A stretch of DNA of 64,000 nucleotides from Marisa cornuarietis (taxonomy: Eukaryota > Mollusca > Gastropoda > Architaenioglossa > Ampullariidae), in assembly GCA_004794655.1 (NCBI GenBank), contig SMMW01000584.1, positions 8,596,001-8,660,000 of the forward strand. The letters are read 5' to 3'. The position numbers and the translations under genes were made by a program. The notes under the pieces are model-generated. The model was not told where the DNA came from and did not search any database. It saw only the letters and a list, made by a program, of their open reading frames with translations. Of this stretch, positions 24,111 through 38,241 are shown piece after piece (positions within the stretch are counted from its first letter, which is position 1; every line of letters starts with the position of its first letter).

Positions 24111-24490
24111 CCTGCAGCGACGAGAAACGATCAGTTTAGCGTTACAACCATTGTTTATGATCATTTTGTTCGTCAGCAAGTCTGCGAACTGGAACCTATT
24201 GTCTTCGTTTCTATGCACGTGCGTCGAAAACCCGATGTGAAGTGCGCGTAAAGAGAGGCGAGAATTCCTTTGCGTGGTTGATTATTGAATTTCATTCGTG
24301 TGTTCAGTGGGCAGGTGTCTTCTATTCCGGTACCATGTATCCACCATTTTTGCCGTCCTTCCACAGTCGGTGGCGGTGTCTTCCTCAAAGGAGCCGCCCA
24401 AAGTCTGCACGCGCGCACTTATCTGGGACGGCACTTGAAGGCTGTTATTACCTCGAGCGACAAAGTATCGTCTGCTGACTCGGAAGCGCT

Positions 24491-24539
24491 ATGGAGTTAG
24501 GTGTCTGTATTCTTCGATTGTTTGTCATCATACTCCTCT
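24491..24539 (+). CDS. Mosaic gene exon 1: start codon and signal peptide
   Basis: An ATG opens [16 protein letters not shown], a short N-region and a hydrophobic core, ending in phase 1 at a perfect CTCT/GTAAGTAG donor. Joining it to the next exon gives a signal peptide leading into [10 protein letters not shown], a plausible cleavage region. It is the only signal-peptide-like start upstream of the module exons that fits in phase. The intron that follows is about 7.1 kb. Confidence 0.75.
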
Positions 24540-24623
24540 GTAAGTAGATTTCTAGACATTATTTAAAAGTAACATTAGTATTAGCTGAAGATGGTCGATG
24601 TGTGCTGCCATATATATATGGGA

Positions 24624-24702
<79 letters not shown>

Positions 24703-25457
24703 GACTAGGTTTTATTCAGCAAAATTTTCGTATAGTTTTGCTGTTGCAAAGAAAGAGGAAAGCTCTGAGATCTTTGGCAGTTTATAAATTCCCGTTTTTG
24801 CTTAAAGTCCTTTTCTGTTTATTTAAGCGTAATTCTTTATTTTTAAGTAAAGTACAGCCCTTCTACATCAATCACATTCACATTTGTAATGCTGCAGTAA
24901 ATTAAAGTTTTCAACTCCACCTGATTTTTCATCTTTCCTTTCCTCCTTTAAGTCATATTTCTCATATATTTCCCTTATTTTTCTGTACTGTATCCTGCTT
25001 TTAATAACTTTTTGCACATATTTCCATTCTTTTTCTGTATTTTATCATACTTGTGAAATCAGAATGGCTTTTACAGTTACCTGTAGAAACGCAAAATCTG
25101 TTCCATAACGTACCCACACACAGAGAGAAAAGAGAGAGAGAGAAAATTTTAAAGACCTACCCGATTGGAAAGTCTTAAAAGACTCCTTTCATATGACTTA
25201 TTAATGTCTTGAACATGAAATCACAAAGAGAAACACGAATCTCGAGAAATTAAGTAAAAACGGTTTCCTCGCCTGTTCAAATCTCCATTTAGACCCAAAG
25301 CCGTGTGTGACGTCAGTACCGGTGAAATCGTGGCTGATACAAGCTGCCCAGAAAATACCCCATTTCAAAATTTCAAGTGCAGATATAAAAACTATTGTTT
25401 TTTGTTGAATCCACAGGAAAACAAAGTGACGAAATAAGTTCCCAATGAATCAACTTC

Positions 25458-25534
<77 letters not shown>

Positions 25535-28292
25535 GCTGACTTCTAGAGAGTTTTGAGATACCGAAAAAGCGTGTCTTCTTTCAGGATCCGTGCCTACTGT
25601 ACTTTTTCCCGTCCAGCAACACTGAGTAGCTGCACGAATACCTGAAGTTATCTCGATAAATGTACTTTAAATTCAACTTTTAAAGTTAGTGTTATAGCTG
25701 TGACCGGCGACCCTATCTGTGTTAGTAACGTGTACACAGTAAATCGTAAGACATTTTCAAAAGCGTTCCCGAAAATATATCTTTGCTTTCCTTATTTTTT
25801 ATTTGTGCGCCACTCTTTTTCTTACTGTTATTTACACCAACAACCGTGTGAGCAACTATGCTCATATAAACGTGTAAATCCGTCCCCATTTCATACTTGA
25901 GGCTTTTTTGACATGAGCTGTAATGTTCAAATGCAGACCATGTGGTATTGCGAAGTCGTTCTTCGTCGTCTTCTGACTGAGAATATTGTGTTTAGGGTTT
26001 TGCACCTTTACAATACTCAGGTTCAAACATTCTAGCTTTCATCTGCTTGCCGAGACACAGAGTGGACGCCACCGGCTGTGACGTCAAACGTTATTCGCGC
26101 GCGTGGAAGAGATTTTGCAGGACTTGCTGACTATAGACGCAAATCAAAAACTTTGAAATTAGATAATACGAATATAACTTCATCTCACAATGATGAAGAC
26201 AAACGAGCACGCATACAGAACCATGGAAAACACTCCTATGTTTTCGAATGTTCTTACACCCTTAAGTTAATGTACAGCCTTGCCCAATCAGTTCTTAATT
26301 TTGTGACTACTGGAAATTTTCCCCTAATTTTATATGCTTCGAGAGGAGAAAGAAAGATCTAAAGGGTGGGAGGAAAAGAGACAAAGAGACAAGACGCTGA
26401 ACACTCCGGGTCCAGGTAACGACTGTAACAAGTCAGTTGACTTTTGGGCACATGATGCTGTGGAAATAACCTGCTGGCATCTTGTGTGTAGCGTCACTGC
26501 ACGTCACAAAAGATGGCGTGAGACTAAAACCGAGGCAGCCCTACTTGTGTGGAAGCTTTGTGTGGTCAGAAAGTTTCGCAAGCAAATCGCTGAATGTCTT
26601 CGGCAAAAGGAAACGTTTAAGCGTGTCGGTCAGCGCACAATCGATATAATCACATCAGACGGACGCGTTACCGGTTCACTGAGCGAGCAAGTGTAGAAAA
26701 AAAAATTATCGAGGTATTTCAGTCATGGAAACAGTTAATCTCCCGCCTGCTCTAAAGTAATTTAGGTTTGCAAAAAAAAAAAAATCTGCGCCGGCGTCAT
26801 GTGCTCAGAAATCCCCCCTTCCCCCCTGCCTCAAAAATCCACCTCCATAATCCGCATGCGTGCTGTTTAAATATAATTTAATCGGTCTCTGTTTCTTGTG
26901 GAAAGACACCTTTGTCAAAGTCTAGATCTAAATACTCTGCCATTGTTCCACATTGCGAGTGCAGTTTATCTGAATAGCACGTGTGATCTTAATATAACCA
27001 TGGACGTGTATGGGTGGACCACGGACGTGTGTAGGTGGATTGCTGTCTGTCTGCCGAGACCAACGCTGAGCCTCTTGCGGTTCTCTGCTGTTAGTTTCGG
27101 CGAGCCTTAACAATGAATGTGAATAAACCGGAAGCTATATCGTCCAAAGCCTCGTTCTAGTAGTTCAACTGAAACGTGACTAAACCGGAAGCTATTTCGT
27201 AACCAGCCTCGTTCTATGACTGGGAAAAAAATCGTCTGCAAGCAGTCCACTAATACAAGTCCGTGGGTGGACCGATGTCTGTCTGCCGAGACCAACGCTT
27301 AGCCTCTTGCGAAGTCCTCCGCTGTTAGTCTCGGCGAGCTTAAACAATGAATGTGAATAAACCGGAAGCTTTGTAGTCAAAAGCCTCGTTCTATAACTTA
27401 ACTGAAAAAAAAATCGTCTGCAAGCAGTCCAGTAATACACGACCGTGATATAACGCATGTACAATTTAGGGTCGAATCCATGTGCCACGCGGATTGCGAG
27501 GCACACGACACCTAGATTTAAATATGGTGCATAAACATTATAGAGGCGGATTTTTGAGCACATGACACCGGCACTGTAGCGCGATGTGATCCTGTATTTT
27601 ATATTCAAGCCCCCGTAACCTAAACTTTGTGTGGAATTTGCCCGAATGACCTTAATTGTCAGCATCGGCAGTCACAGCTTCCTTAAGTGGCAGAAACTGG
27701 TCCTGAATGTCAGCCACGAGTGTCGGATGAACAGAGGTGGAAGCCAGCATGGAAAAAGTTCTGGCTTGTAGTTTATCGGGTTCAAGTCTGGAAGCGCAAA
27801 GCAAACCCGCTCCAAAGTCCTCGTGCATAGTGGACATCATTTGAAGCAGATTTGAAAGAGTCAAGCTCTATATTTCGAAATTAAAAAAAACGTTATAGTA
27901 ACAGAACGTGTCAAGAAACAGAACATTTCTCTAAATGGCGTTGATGTTATGAACGTACACAACTTATGTAAACTCGTTTAATGTTTTTTTCTTGGACATA
28001 ATATTAAGAAATGGTTTAATTCACGCTTTCTGCATATTGTGATTATAAACTGGGCGTGTCGTGTATGTTTACATGTATGTAGTAGCTTTATTCGTTTCTA
28101 AGGTTTTCTGTGGAACGCACGTGCATGCACATTTTGTGCGCGCATAATCGCACTGCCTCCCTTCCTTTATCATCAATTTGCAAGACACGCCACGAATCTA
28201 CTTATGTATACAGATCCCATCTGTCTACCTCTGTGTGTGTGTGTCTCTCTCTCCTTCCATTTCTCTCTCCCATCTCTCTGCCTCTATGTGCG

Positions 28293-28336
<44 letters not shown>

Positions 28337-28385
28337 TCAATATCGCCATTTCTCCCTCCATTTCTCTCTCCCATCTGTCTGCCTC

Positions 28386-28433
<48 letters not shown>

Positions 28434-29368
28434 TCAATATCTCCCTCTCTACCTCCATCTCTCTCTGTTTATCCCCAGTAATGTTTGACCAAATCAACGA
28501 ACACTGTTAGAAGATCAGTTTTTTTCATGTGACTAATGTGCATCATCTGGGCTTGTAGAGTACGCACTGCAAAACCTGCTGGCAGACCTGTAAAGATCTT
28601 TTCCGGGATCGATAGAGTGTGACCAGTATTCCTCTCGACAAAAAGAGGTCGACAATAGTTCAAACATCTTTGTTTTCAAATCGTGCAGCCGTAGATCACC
28701 GGGAGGGGTGTCGCAACAAATGAATAGAACACAAGCGAACACGTCCCTTGAGAAAGATGGGCTCCGGGCCCTGAAATGTTCGAACGATTGTTTCGTTTTG
28801 CTTTGTTTTGTGTTTGTTTTGTTTTTTGTTGAGAACAAGAAACAAACCAACGGCCAGCTTCACGCGTTGTTGTAGGTCAATAGATCGTTTGCTGCTTCCA
28901 CTGCACCTTTCGTTTGTCCTCCTCCAGAGTCAACAGCGATAATTTGTATTGAAGGAGACACGCGAACGACAAACGAGCTATTTATGGTTACTCGAGTAAA
29001 AATTAAGGAAATGTGAAAGGTTTTGAATCATTCGTTCATCCCAGAGTGATGTCAAGTGGAACAAATAGATGTTTTTCACTTCACTTGCTAGTGTTGTTTA
29101 GGTAAAAAATACTTTTCAGCCTGTAAGTGCTTCAAATTAATATATTCAATAGCTTAGTAATCTTTGAATAAAAATTAATCTGTTTTGCTCTTGTCACTGA
29201 ATGCAAAAGTGCTGATAGAGCTCACAGCAGTAGTGAAATCTGATTACGACGGCAGGTGAGCAGGCGCCCAGGAGGCGAGGAGATCCGTGTTTTTGTTTAC
29301 CGTTTATGCCGTTACCATGGATACGAAAATGGTACTTCTCAGAAGACAAGTTCATAAAAGATTTGGCA

Positions 29369-29436
<68 letters not shown>

Positions 29437-32400
29437 TCACAAAACAATAATATTAACGACCTTGGCAGGCAGTTTGCAAGAGACTGGTGGTGCGTAATTT
29501 ACAGAAAATAAACTCTGAGAAGTACTTGACTGGGTCATCGATAAACGCCGCTCGATTTGATGTGGACAACGTAACCTGATTAAGATGTTGTCTTTCGCCA
29601 CCTAGAGCTTGAAACCTTTACATACCATTTAGAGGGTACTAGCAGACTACGTCATTAAAATTACCTGCGTGATTAGCTTGATCATCGATTTTTTGTAATT
29701 TACATAAGTACTGTAAATCTACATCATCTAGAGCATTTAAATCATATAAGTCATCTACGTCATGAACTCATTTACATTATTTATCGTAGAGAACGGTAAA
29801 ATGTCTGTCTTCAGACCAGGGGGTGGTAAGAAGTCTTCCGGATATGTTGACACAAGGTGTGTGGTGTTTATTCGGCTGGTAAAGGCATGCTGATCAGCTG
29901 ATGAGATTTTCGATAAGAGAATCATGTGGGACACGAAGGAACAGGCCAAGTAAACTGGAATGTACGAGATAAAGCTGTTCCTGAAGATCACCATATAAAA
30001 CTTGTCCCGAGGAGCGCAAAATACTGATTATGTCCCTTGCTTGTGAGTTTAGGCGTCATCCAAGTACAAATATGTTTTCACGGGAGAAAACCAGAGGTCG
30101 TAGCTATGAAGCAATGGTATCGTTATCTCATGATTACTATGAACCACAAGCATATATTTAGAAACAGGGGCAGACATGGGAGGTGGACTTTTCTACACGT
30201 CCTTGTCATACGTACAGTCCACAGATCTGAGTTTGGAGGGTTTGCTTAGGTTCTAAGTACTGAATGTAGGTAAAACAAATCTACATATACTTCGGCTACA
30301 TAAGTATGACACCTGTGAGTCTAGATATAAAAATAGGTTATGCGTCACCTCTGAGAAGGAGAGAAATAAACGTTTGCGGAGAGCAAAATACTATATGATG
30401 ACAAGTGTTCTTGTCCTGCACTTAAAAAGACGTGCGTCGAAGTGTTCAATGTTTCTTCCGATTGTTGCTAATCGGTAACATCGAACTAAAGCCAGAAAAC
30501 AAAACTAGAGCCGAAAATGTGCAGAATCAACAGCCTGGAGCGACTCCTGGCGACTGGTAGCAGCCTCAGTTCACCGACTGTCTTTGTTGAAACAATGGAC
30601 GTTGCCACTGAAGTGAAATAAAAATCTATCCCTGCCTGTGCACTCTGGAGATGACAATCATTAAATTTTTCATCCTTTGACCTAAGCCGAGATATAATAA
30701 GCAATTATTTCTTTATGTTTTGACATAAATATAGAGATACTAAGCCACTAATTTTTTATCCTTGGACATAAACCAAAGTAGACTAAGCCACTAATTCATG
30801 ATTCATTGACATAAGTCTAGATATACTAAGCCCCTCTAATACTTGATCCTTTGACATAAGCCAAAGTAAACTTAGACACTAATTATTGATTCTTTGATAG
30901 AAACTGAGATAAAATAAGCCAATAATTCTTCTTCGTTTGACATGAACTAATATAAACTGCCCTTAACTGGGTCCAAAGACACTGAAAATCCCATAAGTGC
31001 AAGTCACAGATAGCGAGTTGTGTGAAAATAGCCATCTTCCCCTTCTATCCGAGCTTTGTGCCCAAAGGGAAGTAACAAGACACAAAACAAAATAACTTTT
31101 CAAAATCTGCTTGAGAAAGGTAGAGGAGAGGCGACGAGCTTTTTTTTAACGCCAATAATTCTGCAACTGATCAACATCCGCAGATAGATACGACACAATG
31201 TCTTCTCGTGGTTATAGAATTCCCCCCCACCCCTTCTCTTTAAAATACGAAGGGACAATACTGTGCATTGCTTACGTAGATTTAGAAATAGCTTCTTGCA
31301 TTTTCTCTCTCTCTCTCTCTCCAATCTCTTATCTCTCTCTCTCTCATCGCCGGCCTAACATTCTCATTTTCACTCAAACCTAACGTTTTTAACTGAGCGT
31401 GGCTGTCGTCTGGCTTATGTGAACTACAACGCAATTCTGTGTTTGTGCTAAGGTTTTTTTTTAAGAGTCTTTGCGAAAGTACTCTTTTCCAGATGAATAG
31501 GCTGTGCTCAGTGCAACATTCTATATCCTAGAATCTGACTGAATAGCCCTTTTTAAAATGTATATACAATTCTAAAAACAGGACCAGGACCCAGAAGTCC
31601 CATTGGCTATAATCTTAATGACGTAAGCGTACCTGTGCAAGGTGTGCTCCTTATAATCAGTTTTAGTGATCATTGTGTTTGCAGCTGTCGCTGTGGAAAG
31701 CGAGTACGAGTACTCGTTTCTTCATCCACCGGAGACGTCACGATGTCAAGACCCCGGGCCAGTCCCCAACGCTTATCGTCACTTCAACCAGAACGGTGAC
31801 GTCATATACTCTTGTTACTATGGGTATAAGATGACGTCAGGTAGTAGCCAGCTAACCTGCACAGAAGGACAGTACAGCAGGACTGCTCCAGTCTGCACAC
31901 GTTAGTTACAACTTTGACGAATGAATGGGTGCAACGTTCACCTAGTGAACGGCTGCTTAGTTTAACGGATGGATGGCTGTTTGATAGGCGAATGGATGGT
32001 TTGCGTACATTTTCCATGAACAGACGGATGAATATTTACTTGAGTTCCAAATATCAGGATACAGTAAACAGTTCTACCAAACTGCAGTAAAGTATTAAAA
32101 CAGGCAGCAAAAATATCAACATTTTGAGACGATCCTGTGGTTTGTTTACGAAAGATTAAGTCTACCTAGCAGCGTATTCCTGCCAACCTTCATTTTTTTT
32201 TTAGCCTTAAAGTCAACGTATCGAGAGTTCAGGATACGATATGATTCCAATACGATATTCTTTAATGATTCGAGCTTCTGGCTCAATTTCATACATGATA
32301 CAACATTTAATACACAGTGTATAATCAAGAGAAACTGAGTGTCTCGTGTCTGTTGTTTTGTGTTCGCTACAGTGGTGTGCGGCACGCCAGCGTCCTATGT

Positions 32401-35050
32401 GGACCAGACAGTCAACTACACCGACAACATCGGCGGTAGCGTGGCCAAGTATGCGTGCATGAGCGACTACTCGTCGTCAAACAATACGTTAGCCATTTGT
32501 AATGTCTTCACCGGACGCTGGACCTACTCGCCCCTCGCCTGTTTCAGTACGTCACTAGCCCTGCCAATCCCCGTGCTGCGGTCAGGTGCACAGTACCTCA
32601 CTAGCAGCATGGCTAAAGACTAGCAGTCAGCTAGATTGCTCATCTATTGTAAGCATTTTAGTCGACTGTTACGCCTTAGCCATTCTGTTAATGGCAGACT
32701 GAGGCAGACCCCCCTGGTGTTTTATGAAATACCTTGCGGTGTATGTCTCTGTTTCCCTTGTCACGAATTCTATTAGTATTCACTAGATTTCTATGGAGAT
32801 CACGTGACAAAAACCACGTGTTGAGAAACGTCTCACGGAGACACGACTGGCCCTTGACCTAAGATCCCAGTCTTTTTTTCTCTCTTTTTTATAGTGTTTT
32901 AAAAGAAAAAGAAAATAAAAAGTGATTTAAATCACTTCTTTTAAGAACCACGAAGTCTGAACCATGTTCTCAGAAACGTAGAAAAACAGAAACTGCACTG
33001 TTTATCTTGTATTCTATTTACTGGGTTGTCGGAAAGTCATGAAGCATTTTTGAAGCAGATAGCGCTCATTCACTTTTGAAAGTACTAGATTCCTGTGCAT
33101 CTATGTTATTCTAGCTTCATTCAAAAAGAACAGTTGAGCGATTTAGTTGAGTTTTGGAGATTTTACTACAAGTTGAAGATGGTAGAACAATTTGTGCATT
33201 TTCGACATATTTTGCTGGTTTACGATGACAATGCTCTACGAGAACATCAGTGTTGATAATGGTTCCCGTCATTCCGTGCTAGTGGTTTTGATCTCAACGA
33301 CTCTTCTCAAGCGACATCAAAAGCAGACATTCCTCATAGCAAGTTATGCTCTCAGTATGGTGGGATTTTGAAGATGTATTTTTTGAGCTCCTATCAATTA
33401 ATTGTTTAAAACCATTGGACAATTTGAACGAATTCATCGCCCAGCAACGTCCAGAGCTCGTTCATCATAAAGAAGTGTTCCATCACATCATCTCGAGACC
33501 ATACAAGTTTGATCACCAGTCAAAAATTATTGAAGCTTAGATGGGATGTGTTGCCACCTTGCGCCGTCAGCCTTCCACTTCTTTTTGCTTTCTTAAGATC
33601 TCCTTGCGTGGGATAACTTTCGGTTCAGGTGAGGCTGTAAATCACCATCTTGCTCCGCTTTTCGTCAATAAAGACAGGTCCTTCTATTAACGAAGGATTA
33701 TGAAGCTCACTGAAATACGGTAAAAGGTTATCAAAAAAAACGGGCAATATATCATTGATTGATGTTTGTTCACTTCATAAATAAACGACATTTGAAAAAC
33801 ATACAAAATACATTCAGTACGTTTCCGAAAACCCAAAATACCTGGTTTGAAAAGATTCTAAAGCAGCTTACGGACTTTAAAATATCGAGGCCTCGTTGAG
33901 TCAACACATTAGTTTAATCGAGCAAAAATATTCTTCCTATTATTGTTAGAAGATCAAACGACCAAAACTACTCAAGAAGCATTTTACGCTTAACGACCAC
34001 TATAGCATGATCTGAATTGTCATCAACGATGTCACAGCCGCAGCCGTTTCAGCGACGTGCGCAAAAGAAAGTCCTCGTTGTATCAAACAGTCTTTCAAAC
34101 TCCGTCCCCTCCACTAGTTTTTCGCGAACTTGGAGTGCTTTCTGTTGTTCTGTTGTGTACTTTGTGTGACGGCCTTTTGACAACAAGACAACAACGAGAG
34201 TAAAACTTGAGTGTCGAAGGTACAGTCACTGCAACGTTTTTGTATCCTTATTGGGATGTACCGTAGCGCATCAGAATGGCAGTGAACTGTGTCATAGTTG
34301 TGGCTCGTATGCTGTCTGAAGACTAGAAGAGATCAATGAATCACTTGCTTATTTATTAGTTGGAAGTTTCTGTGCTTTCATTTCGTACATATTTCATCTA
34401 AAGAACCTGTCATTGGAAATTCCTTTGTTTTCTTGGTGAAAGCCGCACATCATGTGGTATTCACCCCTTAGTCTCAGCGCTATCGTGATGGACACAAAAC
34501 ATTTGAAAGCAGTCATTCACGTACAGCATCTTACCAGCTGACTAGCTGGTGTTGACGTATAGTTCTTTGTTGCCCAAGGAGAATTATAAACTGTTTTGCA
34601 GAAATTAGCGTGTAGAGTATGCTCTGATAGAGTGTGGATACACATAAAACACAAGAAAACAGTTTGAAGATCAGATTTTCTAATAGCATCATAGGGCACA
34701 ATAATTATTTTTCGTACGTGTATGTTTAGGGACATGAAAAATTTGAAAATATAGCTATGTACATTATGACAAGGACCCACTGATGTGCTTCTTTGGAATT
34801 CTAATTTTTTGCTTTTTCCGTCTCCTTTCGCTAGTTTTTTTCTGTTCATTTCGAGGGCGTTGTCCGTGATGGTTGTTTCTCGTTACCTACAAAGCTTTCC
34901 CATGTCTGTGTAATGACGTGACGAAACTTAACAGTCTTGATCTGCTTCTAAAAAATCGCACACGCAGGGAACGTGCAGGCGTACAAAAAAACAAATACAC
35001 ACACACCCGACACACACGCGCGCACCCACGCACGCACACTTACACACGCG

Positions 35051-35087
<37 letters not shown>

Positions 35088-35913
35088 AAACACACAAAAA
35101 AACGTTCATTTGTATTTTTTTAACAAAATCGAACACATTTGGTACCATGACCAACACGCTTTCCACTTTCATACATGCACTACAGAAAGGAGAGTAGACA
35201 GATGTACCAACAGAGTTAAGTTGCTATCTGTTCATGAGCATTCGGGCATCATATGGAAAGTGATGTTGTTGGAAACGGTGGCACGCATCGCAAAGAGTTA
35301 ACTGAAAGTGACCCTAATGTTGTTTTTAATCCCCAGGTGCAATGGCATTGGTTGTCTTAACTAATTACAATGATACTTCTGCAGAAAAACTGAAGCTTTC
35401 AGCGATGACCTTACCAAACGCTGTGGATCAAAATGTGAGCACGTGTGAGTCTCTAACCAATTTCCATGGACATTGGAGCATAGGCGTGGGCTTGCAGAAC
35501 GCCACTCTAGTGGACGTTTACCGCATTCTGATGAACATACGGGATGTGTCTCCTACAGGTTCGTAAACAGGATTATATACGACAGTGTCAAGTCTTGGAT
35601 GGAAACTCTTTCGAGACAATACAGTGTTTCCGCTTTTTCCCTTACATCACCTCCCTCTTGTCTCCGCGCGCGCGAGCGTAAGCATACATTTTTATACAGA
35701 TATACACTCATACACATATACAGTGATGCGACACGTACACAAGTAGACACATGCTGCGTCACTGCTTGAGTGGAGGTACAGGCATACGTCAAGTATGTCC
35801 GGTGCGTGTTTTGGACAAGAACAAGGACACACCCATCACTAGTTTGCGTCTGTTAGACAAACAGTCAGCCGACAACGGAGTGCGTGCAAGTGCATGCGTG
35901 GGAGTGTACATGC

Positions 35914-35986
<73 letters not shown>

Positions 35987-38175
35987 CGTTTCTAGATTTA
36001 GTTTGTCCGCTACTTGTATCTTCCTTACCGACACATTGATGTCTCTCGCCAGGTGCAGTACTCAACATCACTGTATCGAAGACTGGACAAAATAGCGTTT
36101 TCAAACTTAGAAATATTCTGCAACAAAACACCGACCTTGACCTAATTTACGATGAAGTCATTCTTCCCTGGGGAACAAATGTCAGCTTCTTCACAAACGC
36201 GAATCAGCTCTCTTTGTGCGAAGTGGAGATCTTTGGACGCCCGTTCTCAGGTTGGTAATGTGTGTGGGTAGTTGGGGGGTAGGAGGTTGGTAATGTGTGT
36301 GGGTAGTTGGGGGGTAGGCTAATGCTTCTCTTTTAACCTGCACTTTAAAAAAAACATGGGACAATGTAATGACGGTTTATAGCTGTATAATATAATAAAC
36401 AGTCATTCACGCCATCGGCAAAACAAGTTAGGAGCCAACTTCCCGTTGTCGGTAAAAGTAAACGGTCTCGGTAAGACTGAACAAAATCTGCCTTGGCCAG
36501 TCTTCCCATTCTACTGCGACCCAAAATGCATGAACTAAACTTACCAAAAAGCAATTTTTTTCCAAATTACATGTCCGAGGTCAGTGCAATACTTTCTAAA
36601 AATTCCAAATTTCTCAAGGCAAAATCCTCCGATCTAACAATACAACCTTACAGACATCGCCATGCACAGAAAGAGGTCAGACCTATGAGGTCACGAATTG
36701 CTATGAATACGTCTAATTTACATATGCTTCCATGTCTCCCTCGGGCTGTAACCATGACAGCCTAAGCGTATCCATGTATATACTTGTAAACCATAATGCT
36801 GTAACAGTGCATCTGGGAACAAGAAAGCTATTCTTTAGATTAAGAAAATAGTTTCCTTTTCAGAAGCATAGTTTCAGAAAGACTGTTTTATGTCAATCGT
36901 TTGTTCTTCCAGTACTCACAGTAAAGTGATGGAAAGTCAGGAAGGGAAGTCTGTCTTTGTCCACGAATATTCTTTCAGAAACGCTGCTCTTATTGCAGGA
37001 ACATGTCCTTCCCCTCCAGCTGAACCGAGGCTCAAGATGACATCAAACCTGACTACTTTCGGTGGGGTCTTTGAACTCGGTCACCGGGTGTACTATGAGT
37101 GTGACGACCATTTGTACTACGCGGGGGGAGGGTCCTGGTCTGAGTGCATGATCCATAGTGTCTGGTCAACGCCTCAGCTAACGTGTTCAGGTATAAGGAT
37201 CAGACCGTATGAATGGAGAAAAAGAGGATATGGTTCAAGAGTTTTTTAAGCTGTGCGAGCGCTTGTAGAGGAAACAATGCTTACATGGGACGTTATACCT
37301 CGCTGAACAGTCTCTCTTTCTCTCACAGACACAATCACACAGACTCTCTCTCTCTCTCGTTCTCCCTTTATTAACACATTTCAGGAAGAAGCTTTATATC
37401 TTTAATCTCCAGGAGAACGCGCGTGCGTTCGCACACACACAAACACATACACACATGCACGCATACACAGTTGCTCTCTCTCTCTCTCTCTCGTTCTCAC
37501 TTTATTAACACATTTCAGGAAGAAGCTTTGTTTCATAACTCTCTAGGAGAACCCACGCGCTCGCATACATACATACATACAAACAAACATTTTCTCTTCA
37601 AACAGACGACACAAACTTCGCTGCTACAGTTGGATCTGTGATAAGAATAGGAACACTAGAAGATGAGCCAGATCTCCACGACGACAACTCTTCTACATGT
37701 GTACCGCTGGACCCAACAAATGCAGGAGGAACTTACACCTTTGTGGTTACCTTGAATTATACTGTGGAAGTCCATTACGTCACAGTGACGACCTCAGGTA
37801 TGTCCGTTAGTTTTAGCGACCACTTTTTTATTGTACGATACGAAAATCATAAATAAAGTAAAGGAGCAATAAATAGCAGTCTTACTCAACACATTTCGTT
37901 AGTAAACGCTTGATCACTTTAATGCAAAATCTGTTGCTGGCTGCAACATACAGAGGTGAAAGAGAATACCAGATTGGCCAGAAGTCGCTCGAAATATGGG
38001 TATTTGATTGACGAGATTTCGAGGTCTATGCAAAGCAAAATAGGATTAGAGTTCAGTGTGGGATGGGGCAACGACTGGAGTTCAGTGTGGGGCTCACTAC
38101 AAGTGTCTGAATGTATGGCAGGTAAAGTTTGGTGGCCCCCACCCCACCCAAACATTCCTGGGAAGACCGCCACCC

Positions 38176-38241
<66 letters not shown>

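Larger units (their letters stand above)
24540..31684 (+). other. Mosaic gene intron 1 (about 7.1 kb)
   Basis: This long intron contains five sense-oriented TG tracts (24627, 25461, 28287, 28389, 29371), the second copy of the 75-bp repeat, the nested MITE pair at 26999-27447 and two minus-strand protein-like frames (27864-27652 and 28663-28469). The rest, including 29.5-31.6 kb, shows nothing I can name. Confidence 0.6.

Noticed and set aside
26078..26696. Two plus-strand frames with charged residues
   Set aside because: No motif, no splice sites in suitable phase for the mosaic gene, and composition typical of chance frames.
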